Positions 42,085 to 50,136 of a stretch of 64,000 nucleotides of DNA are shown here, one piece after another. The stretch is from Streptomyces sp. YS415. GTDB taxonomy: Bacteria > Actinomycetota > Actinomycetes > Streptomycetales > Streptomycetaceae. Under the pieces are notes generated by a model, which saw only the letters and a list, made by a program, of their open reading frames with translations, searched no databases and was not told the DNA's origin. Each line of letters starts with the position of its first letter. Position 1 is the first letter of the stretch. The stretch is from positions 185,606 through 249,605 of the forward strand of contig NZ_JAMJFL010000013.1 of the NCBI RefSeq assembly GCF_023544665.1, written 5' to 3'. The translations under genes and the position numbers were made by a program.

Positions 42085-42558
42085 ATGGATACCGCCGTAC
42101 TTGAACAAATGCTGGACGAGGCCTTCGATCACGCTGTCGTACACCATGGATACACCAATTACATGCGCGACTACGAGGTCATCGTCTACGCGACGGCTGA
42201 TCCCCGTACCGGCATCACGCCGTCGCATCTGCGCTACCTCTTCAGGTACTGCGTCGAGGCGCGGTGCGAGACGTCAGTGTCGGCGGAGACCTGGCGGGTG
42301 TCTTTGGACGACCGGCTCATCGACCACGAAACCGGTGTCGACCTCGACGGATACGTCTGGGGAGTGAAGTGGCACTGCCTTTATCCGGGAGCGAAGCTCC
42401 TCCCCGAGTCGGAGGCCACCCGACGCTGGTCGAAGGCCCTTGGAATCGACTTCCACGAGGTGCGCATTGAGACCAACGCGCACAACCTGACCTTGCTCTT
42501 CTCCGACCTCCAGGTGAGCGAGGTCCCGGTTGGGTATACGCCGTTCGTCACGGAGTAG
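42085..42558 (+). CDS. YxiG-like hypothetical protein
   Basis: A 157-residue protein: LEQMLDEAFDHAVVHHGYTN, YMRDYEVIVYATADPRTGI, LRYLFRYCVEARCE and WRVSLDDRLIDHETGVDLDG, ending VRIETNAHNLTLLFSDLQVS. I associate this pattern with the YxiG-like family, widespread in Streptomyces and of unknown function; in Bacillus relatives lie near polymorphic toxins and may be immunity proteins. GAAGGGCGGC precedes the ATG. No partner is visible next to it. Confidence 0.6.
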   Translation: MDTAVLEQMLDEAFDHAVVHHGYTNYMRDYEVIVYATADPRTGITPSHLRYLFRYCVEARCETSVSAETWRVSLDDRLIDHETGVDLDGYVWGVKWHCLYPGAKLLPESEATRRWSKALGIDFHEVRIETNAHNLTLLFSDLQVSEVPVGYTPFVTE

Positions 42559-42739
42559 GAATCGCAGTCATTGTGATCTTGCGACCCGTCTGTGTGCGGA
42601 TCGTTCTTCCTGACAATGGGGCGGGGAAAGGGCGGAACCGAACGAACACGAGGGCGAAACACCGCGGCAGAGCCGCGCGCTCGGCGACAGGCGGAGCCAA
42701 CGATCGCGGGTGGGGCGTCGACCGGGGCGAGACCCCTCT

Positions 42740-43083
42740 ACGGGGCGTAGAAGAGGATCCTGTCCTCGGAGCCGGCGTGACGCCGACCACGTCCCAGGCC
42801 GGGACCGCACACAGCTGCGACAGCATTGGGTGTTGTGGGCGGGCACGGGCCCCATCCCGTCGGCGTCCAGCGACCACAGCACCAGCCCCCGGGCCGCCCC
42901 GCCGTCACGAGCGTGTCGTCCCCGGCGAAGACCAGCTCCCCTACCGGCGCGTTCTCCGCCAGTACGGGAGCCGCGGCCAACGCGTGGCCGAGTGCGGCGT
43001 GGACGGCGATAAGGCGGTAGCCGTCACACAGCACCATGCGGTCGCCCTCCGGCTCGAGTCTGCCGCCGACCCGCGCGTAGAAG
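42740..43083 (-). pseudogene. Frameshifted remnant, perhaps of a beta-propeller protein
   Basis: Minus-strand peptides in different frames line up as one protein: FYARVGGRLEPEGDRMVL, YRLIAVHAALGHALAAAPVL and LVFAGDDTLVTAGRPGG in one frame, then LWSLDADGMGPVPAHNTQ in the next, then VPAWDVVGVTPAP and the final ILFYAP. The alternating short strands look like WD40-type blades. At least two frameshifts are needed and no start of a complete gene remains. 42559-42740 holds nothing recognisable. Confidence 0.4.
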
Positions 43084-43344
43084 TCACTGCAACTGGCAGT
43101 CAGAAGGATCACTGCGGCGGTTAAGCAGCCACAATAGGACGTAGCCCACCAGGGCGGTGCCGAACAAGATCGATACCGTGATGCGCAGGATCAGCCACGG
43201 CTGCCCGTCAGGGTCCCACCAAGCCTCGATCAAGTTGAGAAGCAGGGCAATGTTAAACGTGAGCCACAAGGCCGCCCTTGCCGATTTGAGCTTCCGCTGC
43301 GTGGTTTCCATCAGATGCCTGACCCTCGTGAGGTGATGAATCAC
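43084..43344 (-). CDS. Small two-helix membrane protein
   Basis: An 86-residue protein from GTG 43344 (AGGGGC upstream): a basic start (METTQRKLKSARAALW) and two hydrophobic segments, WLTFNIALLLNLIEAWW and LILRITVSILFGTALVGYVLLWLL. An ATG at 43311 would give a shorter 75-residue form. No family recognised. The region 43345-43619 after it holds no intact gene; a minus-strand peptide there (VTGKHTYADGPTGPKAVSSH) may be a remnant. Confidence 0.5.
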   Translation of the reverse strand: MIHHLTRVRHLMETTQRKLKSARAALWLTFNIALLLNLIEAWWDPDGQPWLILRITVSILFGTALVGYVLLWLLNRRSDPSDCQLQ

Positions 43345-43619
43345 GCACAGCCCCTGTCAACTGCTACGCCAAGAAGGCGTGGGAGGAGACCGCCTTCGGG
43401 CCGGTGGGGCCGTCGGCATAAGTGTGCTTGCCGGTGACGCCGACGAGGCACACGCATCTCCTGTCGCGTCGGTGAGGCAGTAGTTCGACTGAACCCGCGA
43501 GGTCATGGAGTTCAGAGTGCCCGCAGTTCTCGGATGAATGCGCTGCTGCTCACCGGGGTCCGCAGGGACGGGTTACGCGTCCTCTCGCCTCCGCAACTGC
43601 CGTAAGGCACTGGGGGTGT

Positions 43620-44342
43620 TCATGGTGCTTCAGGGAGCAAGCGGCACGGCAAAGCTCGCTCCGTGGCTCCGTATTCCCCATCCGGCTCGACCCGATACAG
43701 GCGTGCCCGCGGCGTGCGGGTCACCGTTTCCGTCAGGAGGCCGTTCGTGAAGAGGGCGCCCGCCCCGTCCTCCAGCGCCCACCCGGCGGGCAGCGCACCG
43801 GTGGACACAGCTGCCTTGTAGGAGGAGCGGCGGCCCGGTTCGCTGTCGTAGTGCGGGCAGACCGAGCCGGGCAGCAGGCCCAGCCCATCCGGCAGATACG
43901 TCAGCGGTCCGAAGGAGTCGGTATGCGACCCTTCGGCCCAGCAGTTGGCGCCGGCGCTGATACCGCACAGCAAGGTGCCGCGATCGTAGGCCTCGCACAG
44001 CAGCCGGTCGACGCCGTGTGCACGCCAGACTGCCAGCAGGTTCGCGGTGTTGCCGCCCCCGACGTACACGACGTCCTGAGAGAGCAGGAACCTGCGCAGC
44101 GCGGCGTCATCGAGTTCTCTCCGGAACAGGGGCAAGACGCTGGGCTCACAGGCGCGTGACCGGAACGCGGAGAAGAAGCGGTCGAGATAGGCGGGCGCAT
44201 CGCCGCTGGCCGTGGGCACGAAGCACACTTTGGGCCGAGAAGCGCGTGCGTGACCGAGCACCCAGTCGTCCAACAGGCCATCGTCGTCCGTCGAGAAGCC
44301 ACCCCCGAGAAGAGCCAGACGTTGCCCGGGGATGACAGCCAC
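43620..44342 (-). CDS. Peptidase E-type (S51) serine peptidase
   Basis: A 240-residue S51 family protein. ALLGGGFSTDDDGLLDDWVL, KVCFVPTASGDAPAYLDRF, VVYVGGGNTANLLAVW and GISAGANCW with nucleophile Ser129 define the dipeptidase E/cyanophycinase fold; CPHYDSEPGRRSSY is the late signature. Peptidase E cleaves Asp-Xaa dipeptides in the cytosol. The length is normal. Divergent from the MFS gene at 44493. Confidence 0.9.
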   Translation of the reverse strand: MAVIPGQRLALLGGGFSTDDDGLLDDWVLGHARASRPKVCFVPTASGDAPAYLDRFFSAFRSRACEPSVLPLFRRELDDAALRRFLLSQDVVYVGGGNTANLLAVWRAHGVDRLLCEAYDRGTLLCGISAGANCWAEGSHTDSFGPLTYLPDGLGLLPGSVCPHYDSEPGRRSSYKAAVSTGALPAGWALEDGAGALFTNGLLTETVTRTPRARLYRVEPDGEYGATERALPCRLLPEAP

Positions 44343-44492
44343 GGACGTTCCTCCTCAGCACGTGTGCCCACCAGAGCGGTTGACGTCCCGAACGATGCCG
44401 GGCCGTCGACTGCCTCCGCAATCGATTAGAGCCCCGTGCTCAAGGCACGCGGTCTTGCTGCGGGTTCTGCGGCCGCTGCTAGCCTGCCGTCC

Positions 44493-45743
44493 ATGATCAA
44501 GCGCGATCTGGCAGGCCGAATAAGCCGCATGGCGGGGGTCAGCAGGCCGGAGCGCGTCCTGATCGCCGCCAGTTTCGTCAACCGGGTCGGCAACGGTCTG
44601 TTCAACGCGGCGTCGGCTCTCTATTTCACCTTGGTCGTGGGCCTGCCCGCGGTACAGGTCGGCGTCGCCCTCACCATCGCCGGATTGGTCGGCTTGTCCG
44701 CGGGGATACCCGGAGGGCATCTGGCCGACCGGCGCGGGGCGCGCACGATCATGATGCTGGCCCTCGCGGTTCAGGCGGTGTCGATGGCCGCCCTCGTCCT
44801 CGTCGAGAGCTGGGCCGCGCTCACGATCATCGCGACGGTCGACCAGATCGCCGCGGCGGCCGGAGGGGCGGCCTGGGGCGCTCTGGTGGTCCGGGTGGGT
44901 GGTGCTCGCCCGGCCCTGTTCCGGGCGAAGTTGCGCACCTTCGTCAACCTGGGCGTCATCCTCGGAACGGTGGGCGCCGGACTGGCGCTGGCAGCGGACA
45001 CCCGGGGCGCCTATGTCGCGCTGATCCTGGGCAACGCGGCGAGCTTCGCCCTGTGCGCGGTGCTGCTGCTCCTGCTGCCCCGCTATCCGGTGCTGGCCGC
45101 ACCGCCGCAGCAGCGTCGCTGGCTCGCTTTCGCAGACCGGCCGTTCCTGACGTTCACCGCCCTCTACGGGGCGATGGGATTGCAGTACCCGGTCGTCTCC
45201 CTGCTCCTGCCGATCTGGATCTCCGAGCACACCGAAGCGCCGCGCTGGACGGTGGCCGTCGTGTTCGCCGTCAATTCGGCCTTCTGCGTACTGATGCAGA
45301 CCCGGATCGGCTCCCGTGTCGAAACCCTGCACGACGGTGGCAGGGCGTTTCGTACCGCGGGGCTGCTCTTCCTCGTCAGCTGCCCGATGATGGCGCTGGC
45401 TGCACACACCCCGGTCTGGGCGGCAGTGGGACTGGTCCTGGCAGCGATCTTCGTCCATAGCCTGGCGGAGGTCTGGGAGTCCTCGGGGGGCTTCGCCCTG
45501 GGCTTCGGCCTTGCTCCCGACCACGCCCAGGGCCAGTACCAAGGGGTCCTCGGCCTCGGCTTCAGCGCGGGCCAGGCTCTTGCCCCCGCGATCCTCACCA
45601 CGGTGGTGCTCGGCTTGGGCACTGCGGGCTGGCTGCTGCTCGCGTTGTTCTTCGCAGCGTTGGGGGCTGCCGGCCCCTCCATTGCCCGCTGGGGCATGCG
45701 GACCCGGCCGGAGCCGGGCGCTGCTGTGGAAGTGACGGGATGA
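44493..45743 (+). CDS. MFS transporter
   Basis: A 416-residue 12-helix MFS protein: ERVLIAASFVNRVGNGLFNAA, PGGHLADRRGARTIMMLALA as motif A, then LVVRVGGARPALFRAKLRTF and, near the end, VLGLGFSAGQALAPAILTTVV. The substrate is unknown. A TAGCCT -10 box at 44480-44485 and TTGCTG at 44455-44460 (19-base spacer) place the start of transcription within a base of the ATG, so it is probably leaderless. Confidence 0.85.
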   Translation: MIKRDLAGRISRMAGVSRPERVLIAASFVNRVGNGLFNAASALYFTLVVGLPAVQVGVALTIAGLVGLSAGIPGGHLADRRGARTIMMLALAVQAVSMAALVLVESWAALTIIATVDQIAAAAGGAAWGALVVRVGGARPALFRAKLRTFVNLGVILGTVGAGLALAADTRGAYVALILGNAASFALCAVLLLLLPRYPVLAAPPQQRRWLAFADRPFLTFTALYGAMGLQYPVVSLLLPIWISEHTEAPRWTVAVVFAVNSAFCVLMQTRIGSRVETLHDGGRAFRTAGLLFLVSCPMMALAAHTPVWAAVGLVLAAIFVHSLAEVWESSGGFALGFGLAPDHAQGQYQGVLGLGFSAGQALAPAILTTVVLGLGTAGWLLLALFFAALGAAGPSIARWGMRTRPEPGAAVEVTG

Positions 45744-45890
45744 CCGAAAGGTAGGTGCGCTGCTGGCTGGCATGGACGGTGAGGTCGTCTGACCGTAGCC
45801 GTCAGCTCAAGGCCTTGGGCCGCTGCGCGGATTGGCGGGTGGGGACGCCCTCATTGTCATTACCGATCCACCGCGACCCCCCGGACCGCA

Positions 45891-45947
45891 ACCGCGAAGA
45901 CTTCTTCGCGAAGGAATCTTTGCGAAGAAGTCTTCGCGGTCTAGTGT
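45891..45947 (+). promoter_or_regulatory. Double-palindrome operator and promoter of the ArsR/MFS pair
   Basis: Arms ACCGCGAAGACTTCTTCGC (45891-45909) and its exact complement (45922-45940) enclose 12 bases. Each arm is itself a palindrome, GCGAAGA-N2-TCTTCGC, at 45894-45909 and 45922-45937. A -35 like TTGCGA (45920-45925) and -10 TAGTGT (45942-45947) lie 16 bases apart, so the second operator fills the spacer. Transcription would start one or two bases before the regulator ATG at 45956. Confidence 0.75.
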
Positions 45948-45955
45948 GGGGTGGT

Positions 45956-46621
45956 ATGACTGACCCCCATGTGAGGCCGGGCGGCCCGGACGGTGAAGAG
46001 GACGCGGTTGTTCTGGATGCCAAAGGGCTGCGTGCCCTGGCGCATCCGGTGCGCGTGCAGTTGGTCGGACTGCTGCGGAAGTACGGCCCCTCGACCGCCA
46101 CCCGCCTCGCAGAGCGGCTGGGCGTGAACTCCGGTACGGCCAGCTACCACCTGCGACAGCTCGGCGCGGCCGGTTTCGTCGAGGAGGACACCGAACGCGG
46201 CAACGCGCGGGAGCGCTGGTGGCGCTCGGTGCACCGGACGACCTGGTTCAACGATCCGGAACTGGCCGAGCGGGAGCCTCAGGCCGCACTGGCCTACCTG
46301 CAGTCCGTCGCATCCATCTACAACCTGCGCATTCAGCAGACCCTGAACGGGCTTCAGACCATGCCCTCCGCATGGCGGAACACCTTCGACATGAGTGACT
46401 GGGCCCTGCGCCTCACGCCCGAGGAAGCAGCCGCCCTGGACCGGGAGTTGCGGGACGTCATCGCGCGTTACCGGCGAGACACACCGGAGACCGCGGCCAG
46501 TGCCCCCGAGGGCGCCGAACGCATCGCCGTGATCACGCAGATGCTGCCCGAACTGGACGCGCCTGCCCCGTCGTCGCTCCCCCTTGACCCTCAGGAGGAG
46601 GAAGGAGGCTCGACGTCATGA
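45956..46621 (+). CDS. ArsR-type winged-helix regulator
   Basis: A 221-residue regulator. The N-terminal domain (about 20-90) is an ArsR-like winged helix: LDAKGLRALAHPVRVQLVGL, YGPSTATRLAERLGVNSGTA and SYHLRQLGAAGFVEED. A long C-terminal helical part (LAYLQSVASIYNLRIQQTLN and onward) is common in Streptomyces drug-linked ArsR-type repressors and lacks metal-binding cysteines, so an organic ligand is more likely than a metal. The near-leaderless promoter carries twin palindromes it probably binds. Its stop overlaps the MFS start. Confidence 0.88.
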   Translation: MTDPHVRPGGPDGEEDAVVLDAKGLRALAHPVRVQLVGLLRKYGPSTATRLAERLGVNSGTASYHLRQLGAAGFVEEDTERGNARERWWRSVHRTTWFNDPELAEREPQAALAYLQSVASIYNLRIQQTLNGLQTMPSAWRNTFDMSDWALRLTPEEAAALDRELRDVIARYRRDTPETAASAPEGAERIAVITQMLPELDAPAPSSLPLDPQEEEGGSTS

Positions 46622-47955
46622 CCGGCGAAGCCTGGGAGGCCGACGGCATACCCGCCAAGAGGTCCTTACGGCCGCTGGGCGGCGTACTGGCGGCCATGGC
46701 CGTGTCATTGACCGGCACCCGGATCTCCATCGTGGCGCTGCCCTGGTTCGTCCTCGTCACCACCGGCAGCCCCACCCAGACCGGACTGGTCGCCTTCTGC
46801 GAGATGACTCCCTACGTGGTGGTCAAGGCGTTCACCGGACCGCTGGTGGACCGGATCGGGCCGCGGGTCGTTTCCTGGACCACCGATCTCGCCAGCGCGA
46901 CCGCCGCCGCCGCGGTTCCCCTGCTGCACGCCCTGGACCTGCTCTCCTTTCCCCTTCTGCTGATTCTGGTCGCGCTGATCGGTGCGGCCCGGGGGCCCGG
47001 CGACCTGGCCAAGGAGGTGATGGTCCCGGAGGCAGCCGAGCGCGGCATGGTGCCACTGGAGCGGGCCACCGGTCTGGCCGGCGTGACCGAGCGGCTCGCC
47101 GCCACCGTCGGCCTGGCGATCGGCGGATCCCTGGTGGCGCTGCTTGGTCCGCTCACAGGGCTCGCCGTCAACGCGGGCTGCTTCGCACTCGGATCTGTGA
47201 TCATCAAACTCGCGCTGCCCCGCGGCATGGGACGCGCCGTCGAGGAAGCCCCCTCACCGGCGCAAGGAACGGGCCCGGGTTACTGGCGCCGGTTCGGCGA
47301 GGGCTTCGCCTTCCTGCGCGGCGAACCGCTGCTGCTCACCGTCATCGTGATGGTCGCCATCACCAACCTGCTGGACGCGGCGTTCGCCTCGGTGCTCGTA
47401 CCCGTCTGGGCCAGGGAGTCCGGCAACGGGCCGGCCGCGATCGGCCTGACGGGCAGTGTGATGGGGGCAGCGGCGGTCGGCGGGAGCCTGATCGCCGCAG
47501 TGGTCGCGCACCGGCTGCGGCGCCGGTTGGTGCTTCTCACCGGGTTCCTGATGGCCGGGGCACCGAGGTTCCTGGTCCTCGCCTTCGACGCCCCCTTGTG
47601 GGCGGTCCTGGCCGTCTTCGCGTTCAGCGGGTTCGGGGCCGGCTTCCTCAACCCGGTGCTGGGAGCCGTCCTCGTCGAGCGCGTACCGCGCCGGATGCTG
47701 GGCCGGGTCAACGCACTCGGTGACTCGCTGGCCTGGGCAGGCATCCCTCTCGGCGGGCTGCTCGCGGGGGCGGCGGTGACCGCCCTCGGACTCGTGCCGG
47801 TGCTGCTCGCCTGCGGTGTCCTCTACTTCCTCACCACAAACCTGGCTGGACTACGGCCGGAATGGCGCGAGATAGACCGTACGCGCGGGCGGGGCGTGCA
47901 GAAGCCGCACTCCACCGAAGCCGCCGCACCGGACAGCGCACACGCCGCCACCTGA
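46618..47955 (+). CDS. MFS exporter co-transcribed with the ArsR-type regulator
   Basis: A 445-residue MFS protein of the macrolide-efflux/enterobactin-exporter type: GTRISIVALPWFVLVTTGSP, FCEMTPYVVVKAFTGPLVDR, LIGAARGPGDLAKEVMVPE, and later PRRMLGRVNALGDSLAWAGI. The ATG overlaps the regulator stop and GGAGGAGG precedes it. The pair looks like a ligand-inducible efflux module. The drug is unknown. Confidence 0.87.
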   Translation: MTGEAWEADGIPAKRSLRPLGGVLAAMAVSLTGTRISIVALPWFVLVTTGSPTQTGLVAFCEMTPYVVVKAFTGPLVDRIGPRVVSWTTDLASATAAAAVPLLHALDLLSFPLLLILVALIGAARGPGDLAKEVMVPEAAERGMVPLERATGLAGVTERLAATVGLAIGGSLVALLGPLTGLAVNAGCFALGSVIIKLALPRGMGRAVEEAPSPAQGTGPGYWRRFGEGFAFLRGEPLLLTVIVMVAITNLLDAAFASVLVPVWARESGNGPAAIGLTGSVMGAAAVGGSLIAAVVAHRLRRRLVLLTGFLMAGAPRFLVLAFDAPLWAVLAVFAFSGFGAGFLNPVLGAVLVERVPRRMLGRVNALGDSLAWAGIPLGGLLAGAAVTALGLVPVLLACGVLYFLTTNLAGLRPEWREIDRTRGRGVQKPHSTEAAAPDSAHAAT

Positions 47956-47957
47956 AC

Positions 47958-48551
47958 CTACCGGAGGGAGGGTGTACGGCATCGGTCTTCGGCTGCACCG
48001 CGCATGCCGAGCCACTGCTCGGCGTCCCAGGCTTGGAACCGCTCCACCTCGGTGAACCCCAGCCTTGCCGCGAGGCGCATGGAGCGGACGTTGGCGCTCT
48101 GGGTGGTGAGCACCACCGGTTCACCGGGAAGGACACCGTCGAACCAATCAAGTGCCGCCGCGCATGCCTCGGTGGCATACCCGAACCCCCACGCCCGCGG
48201 CAGGAACAGGTAGCCGAGATCGGCCTTCCCCGCAGCAGGCGGGCGGCGATGTGCCGTTGCCCTCCTGAGCAGGATCTGGCCGATCATCGCTCCGCCGAGA
48301 TCGACGACGAAGCTCCCCGGCCACTGCTCGGGCACCTCAGGCGTCTCGCACTCGAGTTCGTCGCGGCGGCGCGGGCCGCCGAGGTAGGTGTGCACCCCCG
48401 GCGAGGCGAGCAACTCGATGAACGCTGAACGGTCTTGGGCCTTGGGCTCTCGGAGCACGAGCCGTTCAGTCCTGATCGGGGCAGGTGGCCAGGCGACAGG
48501 TCCGAGGAAGGTCACGCCGACCAACCAACCAGCAGGCTCGGCAACTGGCAA
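47958..48551 (-). CDS. GNAT-family (RimJ/RimL-like) acetyltransferase
   Basis: A 197-residue protein: RTERLVLREPKAQDRSAFIE at the start of the fold, WPGSFVVDLGGAMIGQILL, LGYLFLPRAWGFGYATEACA with the acetyl-CoA loop, and TTQSANVRSMRLAARLGFTE. These are typical of RimJ/RimL-like ribosomal-protein or small-molecule acetyltransferases. Convergent with the MFS gene, with only two bases between the stops. Confidence 0.87.
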   Translation of the reverse strand: MPVAEPAGWLVGVTFLGPVAWPPAPIRTERLVLREPKAQDRSAFIELLASPGVHTYLGGPRRRDELECETPEVPEQWPGSFVVDLGGAMIGQILLRRATAHRRPPAAGKADLGYLFLPRAWGFGYATEACAAALDWFDGVLPGEPVVLTTQSANVRSMRLAARLGFTEVERFQAWDAEQWLGMRGAAEDRCRTPSLR

Positions 48552-48740
48552 GGCAAGCCGCCCCGGCTCTCATGGGGCGATGTCAGTGGCGTGTGGTGCG
48601 ATGGCCAGTCTCTGCTGCCGTGACCTGCTGGGAGTCCGCCTTGATGCCCGTGTACTCGTCACGGCGCCGTCCGCGCGGCGGGAGTTTCTGCAGGATTCCC
48701 TGAAGGCTTCGGACTCCTCGACGATGTGCTCTGAGGTGCC

Positions 48741-49295
48741 GTGAAGAGAGGTGCAGGGCTTGGCCGTTCGGCCGACCATGTGCAATCTGATCGGGTGGAT
48801 ATTGCCGAGGACGGTGTCGAGTGGTCGGTCGTCAGCGACGGTCATGAGTGGCGGGCGGGCTGGTACCCGCCGCCGGATCCTCCGCCCGGCACCTGGCACG
48901 GGTCGGCCGGGGTCTGCCTCGTCCAGGACCACATTGTCCTGGTCACCGGTGACGGCTCGCGGTGGGGTCTGCCCGGCGGGCGGCCCGAGCCGGGTGAGGA
49001 CTGGTACGCCACACTGCGACGTGAGGTCGAGGAGGAGGCCTGTGCCACGGTGGTCGACGCGCGTCTGCTCGGCTACAGCCGCGGCGCGTGCCTCCAAGGA
49101 CCGGAGGCGGGTGTGGTGCTGGTCCGCTCGCACTGGCTCGCGCAGGTGAGACTCGATCCGTGGGAGCCGAGGTTCGAGATGACCGCGCGCCAACTGGTGC
49201 CCGCGAATGAGGTGCTGGCGCGCATGTGGATCGCGGACGGGTTCGCGCCGCTCTATCACCGGATGTTCGCGGAGGCCGCATTGGCGACCGGATAG
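48741..49295 (+). CDS. NUDIX hydrolase
   Basis: A 184-residue NUDIX protein. The Nudix box reads GRPEPGEDWYATLRREVEEE, followed by Ala and Cys where the consensus has a Gly, so the last position is atypical. The flanking VCLVQDHIVLVTGDGSRWGL and HWLAQVRLDPWEPRFEM fit the fold. It should hydrolyse nucleoside-diphosphate derivatives; the substrate is unknown. The 190 bases before it hold nothing recognisable. Confidence 0.82.
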   Translation: MKRGAGLGRSADHVQSDRVDIAEDGVEWSVVSDGHEWRAGWYPPPDPPPGTWHGSAGVCLVQDHIVLVTGDGSRWGLPGGRPEPGEDWYATLRREVEEEACATVVDARLLGYSRGACLQGPEAGVVLVRSHWLAQVRLDPWEPRFEMTARQLVPANEVLARMWIADGFAPLYHRMFAEAALATG

Positions 49296-49469
49296 CGCAG
49301 ACCTCTTGCCTGTGATCGGCGTCGTCCGGACAGCGGGCGAGGAGGGACCCACGTAGTCCCGGTCGCACCCCAGCACCACGTGTAACAGTGAGCCGCGATC
49401 TCAGCGGTGACTGCCTCCCGTAGCCGGGGCTGATCGTGAGTGGGACACGCGGCCCATTACGGTGGTGCC

Positions 49470-50093
49470 ATGGGGACACCTAGAGGGCCGCGTGGCTCAT
49501 ACGCGGCGGGGCAGGCGAGGCGACCGCAGATCCTGGAAGCGGCCATGCGCCGGTTCGGGCAGGACGGCTACCACAACACCTCGCTCGCCCGGGTCGCGCG
49601 GGACGCCGGCCTCACTGACGCGGGGCTGTTGCACCACTTCGGGGGCAAGCAGCAGTTGCTTCAGGCGGTCGTCGAGTACTGGCACCACCAGATGGACGAG
49701 CGGTGGCTGCGGGTGACCGGCTCCGTGCGGGACGCGTTCCGGTGCCATGTCGAGGACATGGAGGAGGCGCTGCGCATGCCGGGCATCGTCGAGCTGTCCG
49801 TGGTGCTCGCCGCGGAGGCCACCGCGGAGGGCCACCCCGCTCACGACTTCTTCTCCGAGTGGCAGGAGAAGGGGGTCAGGGAGCTCACCGACCGGCTGCG
49901 CGCGGCGAGCGAGGCCGGTGAGCTCAAGCCCGATCTCGACCACGAGGCGATCGCGCGGGAGTGCGCGGCCGTGGACGCCGGGTTGCGGTTGCAGTGGCTG
50001 GCCAGCGGCCGTTCCTTCGACGTCGCCGGGGTCGCGCGTTCGCATCTGGACCGCCTGTTGCGGACGATCTCGGCCGACGGCAAGGGGCTGTGA
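49470..50093 (+). CDS. TetR-family regulator
   Basis: A 207-residue TetR protein: QILEAAMRRFGQDGYHNTSL, ARVARDAGLTDAGLLHHFGG and KQQLLQAVVEYWHHQMDERW form the HTH domain, followed by an all-helical ligand domain. It ends 43 bases from the convergent GH3 gene and may control the glycosidase operon. ATG 49470 gives a normal N terminus; there is no strong ribosome site. Confidence 0.87.
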   Translation: MGTPRGPRGSYAAGQARRPQILEAAMRRFGQDGYHNTSLARVARDAGLTDAGLLHHFGGKQQLLQAVVEYWHHQMDERWLRVTGSVRDAFRCHVEDMEEALRMPGIVELSVVLAAEATAEGHPAHDFFSEWQEKGVRELTDRLRAASEAGELKPDLDHEAIARECAAVDAGLRLQWLASGRSFDVAGVARSHLDRLLRTISADGKGL

Positions 50094-50136
50094 GGGGGCC
50101 GGGTCCGAACCGGCCCGGTCCGAACCGCGCCCCGGT

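Noticed and set aside
43345..43619. Minus-strand peptide VTGKHTYADGPTGPKAVSSH as a possible gene.
   Set aside because: Too short, no start with ribosome site, and no family recognised; at best a remnant.
48552..48740. Short frames between the GNAT and NUDIX genes.
   Set aside because: Arg/Ser-rich, no ribosome site, overlapping in several frames; nothing protein-like.
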